Source: Thermomicrobiaceae bacterium (GTDB lineage Bacteria > Chloroflexota > Chloroflexia > Thermomicrobiales > Thermomicrobiaceae). From it: a stretch of 11,602 nucleotides of DNA. Positions within the stretch are counted from its first letter, which is position 1, and each line of letters starts with the position of its first letter. Positions 1 to 7,168 of the stretch are shown piece after piece. The stretch lies in assembly GCA_025966355.1 (NCBI GenBank), contig JAICWZ010000017.1, positions 1-11,602 of the forward strand, written 5' to 3'. Under the pieces are notes generated by a model. That model saw nothing but the letters and a program-made list of their open reading frames with translations, did not search any database and had not been told where the DNA came from. The position numbers and the translations under genes were made by a program.

Positions 1-2029
1 CGGTGCCGTCCGCCAGGTTCGCCGTGCCGTACAACGTCGCGTTTGAGCCATTCACGACCAGGCTGGCGAGTTGCACGTTGCTCAGACGCATCGAGCGATC
101 GGCATAGGAGAACGTCCCGCCCGGCTGTCCGACCGGGTCGACGCTGACAATTGCCTGAACCTGGGATCCGAAGAAGCTCATGATTGTCAGCGAGGATCGC
201 GGCGTCGATGCAGGTGCGTTCCAGGTGATCGTCGCTATCGCCTGCGGATTCGTCCCACCCTGCGCCGTTACCGTCAACGAGTCCGTTCCGGTAAAGGCGC
301 CGCTATAGCTGATCGTTGCCTGACCGTTGAAGGTCGATTGGGTTCCGGACAACGGATTGCTGCCGGTGACGGTGTACTGCACGACGGTGCCGTCTTCCAC
401 CGGATAGCCCGCGCCGTCAAGCACCGTAATCGTTTCCGTGACCATCTGCCCCACGGTCGAGCTGGTATCCCCAGGAGTGAGCGTGATGCTGGCGGCCGGA
501 CCTGCTGTGATCGTCAGCGTGCTGGTCGCCGCGCTATCGGCATAGGTGTTGGAGGTGTCGTGATAGGTCGCGGTGATCGTGTACGTTCCCGGCGCGAGAC
601 CATATGGATTGAACTGGGCGCTCGCGCTCCCGCTTGAGATGGTGCCGCTGACCGCGGTGCCAACCGCGTTATTCTCGGAATCCGTCACGCTGAAGGTGAT
701 CGTGCCGCTCACGTCAGTCGGACAATCGGTAAACGTGTCGCCGCAGTCGAACGTCGCGCTCGCACTCAGCTGAACCGCCGTATCGACATCCTGCGCGGTT
801 GCGAGGTTCGCGGTCACCACCGGAGTGAGCACCTCGAACGCGCCGATATCGCAATGCGCGCCTTGCGGACGGGCCACGCCACGCTGATCGATGCTGTTGA
901 CGAGGTCGCCCTGACACGTCGTGTCGTCACCGGCGTCAACCGCCGGGCTCGCGGCGTTCAGCGGCACTACCTGTGTTGGGCCGCCCTGGAAGGAAAGTCC
1001 AGCAGGAGAGAAGCCGGGGTCGGTGTTCGAGAGTGAGTGGTTGGCAGCGGAAAATCCACAGGTATCGCCCGAGTCGAGATTATGACCGCCATCGACGATA
1101 CCGCCGACGCTCGTCTGGGACGCATCGCAGCCGGCGGTTCCGTTCTTCGCCACAATCGTATTGACGAGTGTCGCAATCGATGGCGACTCCGCCGTCCCGC
1201 CTTGATTGTTGATCCCGCCGCTTTCGTTGAAGGCGATCGTCGAGTTGTAGGTATTAAACGTTCCGACATTGAGGATGCCGATGTCGGATGTGCCGGTCTC
1301 ATTCCCAACGACGGTACTGTTCACGAGCGTGAGCGTGCCATTGCCGAGTAGTGGCCCGGAGTTGTAGATCTCGGCCGGTCCGACGTCGGAACTGTTGATG
1401 TAGATGGTGCTCGAATCGATCGTCATCGAGCCGCCGAGGTTGGCGAGGCCACCGCCGAACGACGCGCGGTTGTTCCGGATCGTCGAATTCTGGATGGTCA
1501 CGGTTCCCGTGCTGGCAACCCCGCCGCCGAAACCACCAATCGCGTCATTGTTAATGATCTGGCTGTTCGTGAGCGTCAAATGCCCGCCGATGTTCGCGAT
1601 TCCTCCGCCAGCCGTGCCGGGCGCCATGCCGCCCTGGACGATGACGGAGTCGAGCGTAAGGTTTCCGGTCGATCCAATTGCGAAGATACGGGCTATCGGA
1701 GCAGCATCCGCCCGCATGATTGTGGTGCCGTTGCCATTAATCGTCAGATTGCCGGTCAACTCCGGAAGGGCGCTCACCTGTCCGTCACTGTCGAGATACG
1801 TATCTGGGCCGGTATACGTATAGGCACATGATTCTGCAGGAACCGCCAGTATGGGATTGGTCGTTCCGTTCGCTTGTTCGATCGCGTCGCTAATGAACGA
1901 AATATCGCAGTCCGCCGCACGTGTAACCGGCGGCGAGAATGCGATCAGGCCACTCAGGAGCACAAGGATCGCGGCGATCGCCATCAATCGAATCGGACGC
2001 ACACGTGGAACCAGAACACTCAAAAACAT
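1..2029 (-). CDS. Secreted beta-helix, choice-of-anchor Q / Ig-like protein (3' end off-window)
   Basis: Translating the minus strand from the ATG at 2029 gives 676 codons with no stop up to the window edge, so the gene is open and truncated on the left. Residues 1-38 form a signal peptide: Arg-rich start, hydrophobic core at about 16-31, and an Ala-rich cleavage site near VTRAA. Residues ~90-300 carry parallel beta-helix repeats with NSTI/NSQI and GGGI/GGGV/GGGL motifs. Residues ~330-400 form the choice-of-anchor Q signature (NTDPGF, SPAVDAGD, DQRG, CDIGAFE). Ig-like domains follow at ~403-508 (with a Cys429-Cys436 pair) and ~510-606, then the start of a post-COAP-like C-terminal domain. Aligned to the paralogue at 4649-6799, roughly 40 residues are missing. 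The start is supported by GAGGGG at 2036-2041, 6 nt upstream. The protein is probably exported to the cell surface; its ligand is unknown. No sortase motif is visible. Confidence 0.9.
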   Translation of the reverse strand, partial: MFLSVLVPRVRPIRLMAIAAILVLLSGLIAFSPPVTRAADCDISFISDAIEQANGTTNPILAVPAESCAYTYTGPDTYLDSDGQVSALPELTGNLTINGNGTTIMRADAAPIARIFAIGSTGNLTLDSVIVQGGMAPGTAGGGIANIGGHLTLTNSQIINNDAIGGFGGGVASTGTVTIQNSTIRNNRASFGGGLANLGGSMTIDSSTIYINSSDVGPAEIYNSGPLLGNGTLTLVNSTVVGNETGTSDIGILNVGTFNTYNSTIAFNESGGINNQGGTAESPSIATLVNTIVAKNGTAGCDASQTSVGGIVDGGHNLDSGDTCGFSAANHSLSNTDPGFSPAGLSFQGGPTQVVPLNAASPAVDAGDDTTCQGDLVNSIDQRGVARPQGAHCDIGAFEVLTPVVTANLATAQDVDTAVQLSASATFDCGDTFTDCPTDVSGTITFSVTDSENNAVGTAVSGTISSGSASAQFNPYGLAPGTYTITATYHDTSNTYADSAATSTLTITAGPAASITLTPGDTSSTVGQMVTETITVLDGAGYPVEDGTVVQYTVTGSNPLSGTQSTFNGQATISYSGAFTGTDSLTVTAQGGTNPQAIATITWNAPASTPRSSLTIMSFFGSQVQAIVSVDPVGQPGGTFSYADRSMRLSNVQLASLVVNGSNATLYGTANLADGT

Positions 2030-2086
2030 CGCGAACCCCTCACACCGACCAAAACGTGCACCATTCGCCCGCGCATCACACCCCAA

Positions 2087-2115
2087 AAGCGGTCGCCTCG
2101 ACGCGGCGACCGCTT
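2087..2115 (-). terminator. Perfect 11-bp stem-loop with short T-run (minus strand)
   Basis: AAGCGGTCGCC (2087-2097) and GGCGACCGCTT (2105-2115) are perfect reverse complements around a 7-nt loop. Read on the minus strand, the stem ends in CTTTT before a G-run, as in a Rho-independent terminator with a short U-tract. It lies 115-143 bp past the TetR stop codon, so it could end that transcript. Because a candidate promoter lies between the TetR stop and the hairpin, it could instead act as an attenuator in the leader of the beta-helix gene. The pairing is certain; the role is inferred. Confidence 0.65.
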
Positions 2116-2157
2116 GTCTCGTCCACCACCGTGAAGCACGGGGCAAGCTGCACTGCC

Positions 2158-2166
2158 CTTATAACA
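2158..2166 (-). promoter_or_regulatory. Candidate extended -10 promoter for first beta-helix gene
   Basis: On the minus strand the sequence TGTTATAAG is an extended -10 box (TG, one base, then TATAAG, 5 of 6 matches to consensus). No good -35 hexamer lies 16-19 bp upstream, which is tolerated in extended -10 promoters. Initiation near 2151 would give a leader of about 120 nt containing the 2087-2115 stem-loop. Confidence 0.35.
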
Positions 2167-2229
2167 CACCCTGAACGAACGCGGGAAATTTCTCGGAGAG
2201 CGAAGAGGTCGATGTTCTTTGAATGGGAA

Positions 2230-2859
2230 TTAGTTGAACGATGGCGATGAACAGGTCTTGTCGGAGTCGTCCGGCAGCGCGGCCGCCCGAACAAACGCGA
2301 TCATCAACTGGCCGGACTGGGAACGCGACAGCCTCTGTTGCACCGTCAACGAACGCCAGGTCTCAAACGACAGTGCGTGGCCGATCGCGGCCAACGTCAC
2401 CACCCTGCGGTGCTCCGGGAGATCCCAGCCTTCGACCAGCAACGACTGGCTGGTGCTGATAAACCACCGATATCCCGCGATTTGCTGGGCAAGAGCCGGC
2501 AGGATATCGGCATCGCGCAGCACGTTGCCGAGCATCGGGGCCGTGCGCTCGTAATAGCTGTAGGTATCGTTCAACGCTTGAACGAGGCGCTCAAGCGGGT
2601 CATCGATCGCTCGCCAGGCCGCCAGATCGGGCGGCGGATTGGTCGCGCGCCAGTGCTCCGCGCAGGCTCCAAAGAGTTCGCTCTCCTGTGGGAAGTGACG
2701 ATACACGGTCAGGCGCTCGACGCCGGCCCGCTCGGCGATCGCGCTGATCGTGGTCCGTGCCGGACCGATCGTCTTATGCAATTCGACGATCGCCTCGACA
2801 ATCCGCTTTCGCGTTTCCGCTTGCTGCACCGCCCGCTGCTTGAGCGTGTATTTCGCCAT
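2230..2859 (-). CDS. TetR-family transcriptional regulator
   Basis: This 209-residue protein has the usual TetR length and layout. An N-terminal helix-turn-helix occupies about residues 36-57 (TTISAIAERAGV, then TVYRHFP, the family's recognition-helix signature). It is followed by a helical ligand-binding and dimerisation half ending in the common FETWRSL...LMIAFVRAA type of C-terminal helices. The ATG at 2859 is preferred over the longer ATG at 2910: GGAGG at 2868-2872 is 8 nt upstream of 2859, and the extra 17 residues would be encoded in the operator-bearing promoter region and lack family character. The gene is divergent from the cupin at 2990. Two palindromes in the shared gap suggest it represses both itself and the cupin/dehydrogenase genes. 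The inducer is unknown. Confidence 0.93.
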   Translation of the reverse strand: MAKYTLKQRAVQQAETRKRIVEAIVELHKTIGPARTTISAIAERAGVERLTVYRHFPQESELFGACAEHWRATNPPPDLAAWRAIDDPLERLVQALNDTYSYYERTAPMLGNVLRDADILPALAQQIAGYRWFISTSQSLLVEGWDLPEHRRVVTLAAIGHALSFETWRSLTVQQRLSRSQSGQLMIAFVRAAALPDDSDKTCSSPSFN

Positions 2860-2879
2860 GCTTAACGCCTCCACGTTTA

Positions 2880-2910
2880 AGTGTACATCACTGTTCACCC
2901 ATCTTGACAA
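2880..2910 (-). promoter_or_regulatory. Candidate promoter of the TetR gene
   Basis: On the minus strand TTGTCA (2910-2905) is followed after 17 bp by TGTACA (2887-2882), or after 19 bp by TACACT (2885-2880). Both options are weaker than the plus-strand promoter. The -35 overlaps the plus-strand -35 by five bases, so the two promoters are back to back. The -10 region lies inside operator 1, which would fit autorepression. Either -10 choice leaves a very short leader before the Shine-Dalgarno. Confidence 0.35.
2881..2898. promoter_or_regulatory. Operator 1: 18-bp palindrome (TetR-type)
   Basis: GTGTACATCACTGTTCAC is an inverted repeat with 7-bp arms (GTGTACA / TGTTCAC, one mismatch). It matches operator 2 at 14 of 18 positions and overlaps the candidate -10 of the TetR gene. 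Length and symmetry suit a TetR-family dimer. Binding by the adjacent regulator is inference. Confidence 0.65.
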
Positions 2911-2932
2911 TGACTGTGACGCTCAGTACACT
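2904..2932 (+). promoter_or_regulatory. Sigma70-type promoter for the cupin/dehydrogenase genes
   Basis: A consensus -35 TTGACA (2904-2909) is separated by the optimal 17 bp from TACACT (2927-2932), a 4-of-6 match to the -10 consensus that keeps the key first, second and last bases. Transcription would start near 2939-2940, inside or just before operator 2, leaving a leader of about 50 nt before the cupin ATG. This is the best promoter in the window. Confidence 0.75.
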
Positions 2933-2940
2933 GCGAATCA

Positions 2941-2958
2941 GTGAGCATCTGTGTTCAC
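2941..2958. promoter_or_regulatory. Operator 2: 18-bp palindrome inside a longer inverted repeat
   Basis: GTGAGCATCTGTGTTCAC repeats operator 1 at 14 of 18 positions and starts exactly 60 bp downstream of it. It sits inside larger symmetry with perfect 7-bp arms TCAGTGA (2938-2944) and TCACTGA (2955-2961). The site begins 8 bp after the -10 box, covering the expected transcription start, so a bound repressor would block initiation or clearance toward the cupin. Confidence 0.7.
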
Positions 2959-2989
2959 TGAATGGAAGATAGCGTTCTGGAGGCACGTA

Positions 2990-3484
2990 ATGGTCGAGCA
3001 ACTGATGCTGGCGGCGGACGAAGGCGAGTTGGTCTGGTTGATGGCCCTCGGCGTCCGTTTCATGATTCGCGGGGCACGCACCGACGGCCGCTTTTCGCTG
3101 GTGGAGCATCCGCTCGCCCCACGAGCGCTCGGTGCCCCGGCGCATACGCATGTCAACGAAGACGAATACTCGTACGTTCTCGATGGACAAATCGGCGTGC
3201 TGATCGGTGACGAAGAGTTGATCGCCGGGCCGGGAACGCTCGTCTTCAAGCCGCGTGCTGTCCCGCACGCCTTTTGGAACGCCGGTGATACGCCCGCGCG
3301 ACTGCTCGAAATCATCAGCCCGGGCGGGTTTGAGCGCTACTTCGAAGAGGCGTCGGCTGTCTTCGCAGCCGATGGGCCGCCCGACTTCGAGCAACTCGCC
3401 GCGATCGCCGCGCGCTACCAGCTCAGCTTCGATTTCGACAGCGTTCCGGCGCTCATCGCAAAGCACGATCTCGCATTCGGTTAG
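2990..3484 (+). CDS. Cupin-domain protein (small single-domain metal-binding cupin)
   Basis: The 164-residue product has a single conserved beta-barrel. Cupin motif 1 is seen as PAHTHVNEDEYSYVLDG (residues 50-66), giving metal ligands His52, His54 and Glu59. Motif 2 is PRAVPHAFWN (88-97), supplying His93. All four usual metal ligands are present, so it should bind a divalent metal. Members include dioxygenases, isomerases and sensors, so the reaction cannot be named; quercetin-dioxygenase-like cupins share this pattern. The start at 2990 has GGAGG (2979-2983) 6 nt upstream; a GTG at 2951 would lie inside operator 2 and lacks such a site. It is the first gene after the regulated promoter, and the dehydrogenase follows 75 bp downstream on the same strand. 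Confidence 0.92.
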   Translation: MVEQLMLAADEGELVWLMALGVRFMIRGARTDGRFSLVEHPLAPRALGAPAHTHVNEDEYSYVLDGQIGVLIGDEELIAGPGTLVFKPRAVPHAFWNAGDTPARLLEIISPGGFERYFEEASAVFAADGPPDFEQLAAIAARYQLSFDFDSVPALIAKHDLAFG

Positions 3485-3491
3485 GTGCGGG

Positions 3492-3542
3492 CGTTCGCGG
3501 CAGCGGTTATCGAGGATAATGGGTAAGGAGTAACCGCGAACG
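3492..3542 (+). repeat. Nested inverted repeat between cupin and dehydrogenase
   Basis: Outer arms CGTTCGCGG (3492-3500) and CCGCGAACG (3534-3542) are perfect complements. Allowing a 6-nt bulge in the left arm extends the pairing to 12 bp (right arm TAACCGCGAACG). Inside lies a second hairpin, TTATC-GAG-GATAA (3507-3519). No T-run follows, so it is not a standard terminator. It may stabilise or segment the transcript, or modulate access to the downstream ribosome site at 3545-3550. The loop also holds a tiny ATG-GGT-AAG-GAG-TAA frame at 3519-3533, probably chance. Confidence 0.6.
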
Positions 3543-3559
3543 ACGAGAGGACGCGCGCA

Positions 3560-4630
<1,071 letters not shown>

Positions 4631-4648
4631 CGGCGAAGCGTCCGGCGG

Positions 4649-6799
4649 CTACGGCGTTATCCGTACGATCGGCACGCGAATCGTGCCCGAGTCATAGCCG
4701 TCGCTCATCGTCACTCGGATCGTGCCACCAACCCGAGCAGCCGTCGCATCAAGTTTGAAGGCGACCGTTGTTCCATCAGGGAGCTGACTCGTCCCATAGA
4801 CGGTCGCGCTCGATCCATTGACGGTCAGGCTGAGTAGATGCACCTCACGCAGATTCAGCCCACTGCTCGCAAAGGTGAACGATCCATTCGGTTCGCCACC
4901 GCTCGGCCCGGTCGTCACCAGCGCCTCGATCTCGGGATCGCGGAGGCTCATGATCGTCAACGATGAGCGACCGGTTGATGGCGGAGCGGTCCATGTGATC
5001 GTAGCGGCGGCACCCGGTTGTGTGCCACCTTCAGCCGTGAAGGTGACGGTATCGGTCCCAGGGAACTCCTCCGTGAGGTCAACGCTGACGTGTCCCTGCG
5101 ATGTACTGAGCGTCGAGTTGCTGTTGGTCTCCCCACTGATGCTCACATCGATGAGCGAACCGTCCGCCACCGGATAGCCAGCCGTATCTAGCGCGGTCGC
5201 GATCTCGACGACGTGTTGTCCCACGACGGAGTTGGTCGTACCGGGAGCAAGCGTCAGCGTGACGGGCGGCCCGGGCGTGATCGTCAACGTGCTCGTGCCG
5301 CGGCTTGCACCGATCGCGTCACTTGCGGCCTGATACTCTGCCGTGACAACATAGCTACCTGGCGCGATTCCCGACGGATCAATCGTCGTTGTGGCGGCAC
5401 CGGCCGTGACGTTCGCACTGACCGCTGGGCGTACGATGTTGCCCTGACTGTCCGCGACGGTAAAGGTGACGGTTCCATCGTTGATGACCGGACAATAGGT
5501 CGCCGTACTGCTGCACGGGATGATTACCGTGGCGCTGAGGGCGACCGACGTATCAATGTCCTGGGAAGTTGCGCTCGCCGGAGTGACGGCTGGAACGAGC
5601 AATTCGTAGGCGCCGATATCGCAACCAGCGCCTTGCGGGCGGGCCGCCCCGCGCTGGTCGAGCCCATTGACCGGGTCCGCCGCGCAGGCCGTGGCATCGC
5701 CCGCGTCAATCGCCGGACTTGCAGGCGTCAGCGCGAGCGTGGGTGTTGGTCCGCCGTTATCGGCGAGACCGGCGGGATCGAAGAGCGGATCCGTGTTCGG
5801 CAGCGAGTGGTTATCCTCAGAGAGGAAGCACGACCCGTCCGACGTGAGGTTATGGCCGTTATCGGCGATCGCGCCACCAGCGTTGTACGACGCGTCACAA
5901 TCGCCACCGCCATTATTCGCGATAATCGTGTTGACGAGTGTGGTGATGGCAGGTGGCACTTCCGACTCGTTATGATTCGCGAGCCCAACGCCCGTATTGC
6001 CCGCGATCGTCGAGTTAGAGACATGGAGATTGCTGGTGTTGGAGACACCCGCTCCAACGGTCCCCAGATTGTCCACCACGGTGCTATCGATCAGATCAGT
6101 CGTGGCGATTCTTTCACTTGATTCATTCGCAAGCGCCGCCCACCCAAAGTTGGTTGTGTTGTGATCGATCGTGCTCGATTGAACGGTCAACGTCCCGTCG
6201 ATATTGACGATCGCTCCGCCAAATTTGGCGCTGCTGCCGGTGATGCGCGACTGTTGAATGTGAGCCGTCCCGATGCTCCGAATGGCGCCTCCGAATCCTC
6301 CCCCAGCGCTGTTGTCAATGAGCAGGCTGTTGGACAGACTGAGGTCGCCGTGGTTATTGAGGATCGCGCCACCGCTCCATACTCCAGCGGAACCACCGCG
6401 TAAGGTCACGTCGGTAAGGCTGAGGCTCCCCGCGTAGTCAATCGTGAAGAAGCGGAGGTTCGGTGTGCCCGCAGCGCTCGATCGTTCGAGCGTCGCGCCG
6501 TTTCCCTCGATCACCAGATGGCCACTGATTGCTGGGAGCGCCGCCGCGTAATAAGGACCCGGCCACGTGGTAGAAAGCGTGTAAACGCAACCGGCTGTCA
6601 GCGATGCCTGGATCGTCGACGTGGGCGTCGCGTTCGCGGCAAGGATTGGATTGATGAGGTCATTCGTGATGTCGCAAACGGGCGCGGCGCGCGAACCGGC
6701 CGGCGCAAACCCCAACGCCCCGCACAGGAGCGACAACATCGCGATCACCGTCGCCAGACGAACGTGCCGTGAATGCCGACGCGTGATCAGATGAAGCAT
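4649..6799 (-). CDS. Secreted beta-helix, choice-of-anchor Q / Ig-like protein (complete paralogue)
   Basis: The 716-residue product starts with a signal peptide (Arg/His-rich start, hydrophobic 16-33, cleavage near SRA-AP). Residues ~85-300 are parallel beta-helix repeats with GGAI and NSTI motifs of the polymorphic-membrane-protein kind. The choice-of-anchor Q segment (330-400) has NTDPLF, NGGPTPTLAL, SPAIDAGD, DQRG and CDIGAYE. An Ig-like domain with a Cys429-Cys436 pair (~403-508) and a second (~510-606) follow, then a C-terminal domain (~611-716) resembling the post-COAP type. There is no LPXTG motif, C-terminal helix or autotransporter barrel, so it is released or held by an unknown means. 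GAGGGGAG at 6805-6812 is 5 nt before the ATG. It is a paralogue of the gene at 1-2029 and convergent with the dehydrogenase. Function is not known; adhesion or polysaccharide binding is only a guess. Confidence 0.93.
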   Translation of the reverse strand: MLHLITRRHSRHVRLATVIAMLSLLCGALGFAPAGSRAAPVCDITNDLINPILAANATPTSTIQASLTAGCVYTLSTTWPGPYYAAALPAISGHLVIEGNGATLERSSAAGTPNLRFFTIDYAGSLSLTDVTLRGGSAGVWSGGAILNNHGDLSLSNSLLIDNSAGGGFGGAIRSIGTAHIQQSRITGSSAKFGGAIVNIDGTLTVQSSTIDHNTTNFGWAALANESSERIATTDLIDSTVVDNLGTVGAGVSNTSNLHVSNSTIAGNTGVGLANHNESEVPPAITTLVNTIIANNGGGDCDASYNAGGAIADNGHNLTSDGSCFLSEDNHSLPNTDPLFDPAGLADNGGPTPTLALTPASPAIDAGDATACAADPVNGLDQRGAARPQGAGCDIGAYELLVPAVTPASATSQDIDTSVALSATVIIPCSSTATYCPVINDGTVTFTVADSQGNIVRPAVSANVTAGAATTTIDPSGIAPGSYVVTAEYQAASDAIGASRGTSTLTITPGPPVTLTLAPGTTNSVVGQHVVEIATALDTAGYPVADGSLIDVSISGETNSNSTLSTSQGHVSVDLTEEFPGTDTVTFTAEGGTQPGAAATITWTAPPSTGRSSLTIMSLRDPEIEALVTTGPSGGEPNGSFTFASSGLNLREVHLLSLTVNGSSATVYGTSQLPDGTTVAFKLDATAARVGGTIRVTMSDGYDSGTIRVPIVRITP

Positions 6800-6913
6800 T
6801 GAGACTCCCCTCTATCCACAACCAACCGGTCGATGCCCCACGATCGATGACGTATCGACGCCTCCCACCACATGTCGAATCACGATGTTCCGGTCATGCA
6901 CGGGTGACACGGA

Positions 6914-6946
6914 AACCACCGTGATACCGCCGTGGTTCACGACGGT
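6914..6946 (-). promoter_or_regulatory. Cluster of mutually exclusive stem-loops in beta-helix gene leader
   Basis: Three pairings compete for the same bases: AACCAC (6914-6919) with GTGGTT (6932-6937); CGTGA-t-ACC (6920-6928) with GGTTCACG (6934-6941), 8 bp plus one bulge; and ACCGCCGTG (6926-6934) with CACGACGGT (6938-6946), 8 of 9 pairs around a 3-nt loop. They lie 115-147 nt before the ATG. Switching between alternatives is possible but undemonstrated. Confidence 0.35.
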
Positions 6947-6995
6947 ACATCCAACCATATCGTCGCCACACGGCGATCGGATAGGCGCATCCACC

Positions 6996-7001
6996 ATAAT
7001 A
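6996..7001 (-). promoter_or_regulatory. Possible -10 box for second beta-helix gene
   Basis: TATTAT on the minus strand matches the -10 consensus at 5 of 6 positions. The nearest -35-like hexamer, TTTGCA, sits only 15 bp upstream, so the assignment is weak. Starting here would leave a leader of about 190 nt that includes the stem-loop cluster at 6914-6946. Confidence 0.22.
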
Positions 7002-7168
7002 CCGAGGACGCCAACCTGCAAATCCGAAAATCGGCTGCGAGATGCGTTCATGCAATCATGCGCAATAGTTAGAGGTATGGGTCGCCAGGATCAACCAACG
7101 TCGTCCGCTCAACGCGTCAGAAACACCATGGTTGAAACTGTATCTTGCGCAGGCCGGGAAGGATTTGA

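Larger units (their letters stand above)
2030..2229. other. Intergenic region between TetR gene and first beta-helix gene
   Basis: This 200-bp gap follows the TetR stop codon and precedes the beta-helix ATG, both on the minus strand. It contains a candidate extended -10 promoter near 2158-2166, a strong perfect stem-loop at 2087-2115, and the Shine-Dalgarno at 2036-2041. No convincing small gene is seen; the short reading frames crossing it have no ribosome binding site and no family resemblance. Confidence 0.6.
6800..7168. other. Non-coding leader region upstream of second beta-helix gene
   Basis: This 369-bp gap separates the Ldh2 stop from the beta-helix ATG, both on the minus strand. It contains overlapping inverted repeats at 6914-6946, a possible -10 box TATTAT at 7001-6996 with a poor -35, and the Shine-Dalgarno at 6805-6812. 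A 79-codon minus-strand frame (6812-7051) crosses it but has no ribosome site and resembles no family I recognise. No transcription terminator for the Ldh2 gene is evident. Confidence 0.55.

Noticed and set aside
1..2029. Suspicion that the first beta-helix gene is a frameshifted pseudogene, since no closed reading frame spans it
   Set aside because: Manual translation from 2029 gives 676 uninterrupted codons aligned with the paralogue; the frame simply has no stop inside the window.
2860..2910. Longer start of the TetR protein at 2910
   Set aside because: It would place coding sequence over operator 1 and a promoter, while the ATG at 2859 has GGAGG at proper spacing and begins a normal TetR N-terminus.
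4631..4648. Possible bidirectional terminator in the 18-bp gap between convergent dehydrogenase and beta-helix genes
   Set aside because: Only a 4-bp GACG/CGTC pairing is visible and there is no T-run on either strand.
5213..6121. 302-codon plus-strand open frame opposite the second beta-helix gene
   Set aside because: It is Arg-rich, matches no fold and lies antisense to a gene with signal peptide, domain signatures and ribosome site. The similar long frame at 71-637 opposite the first paralogue is rejected for the same reason.
6812..7051. 79-codon minus-strand frame ending at the Shine-Dalgarno of the second beta-helix gene
   Set aside because: It has no ribosome binding site, mixed third-position base use, and no family resemblance; its ATG lies in an inverted repeat. 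Translational coupling to the next gene is conceivable, but support is too thin to call it a gene.
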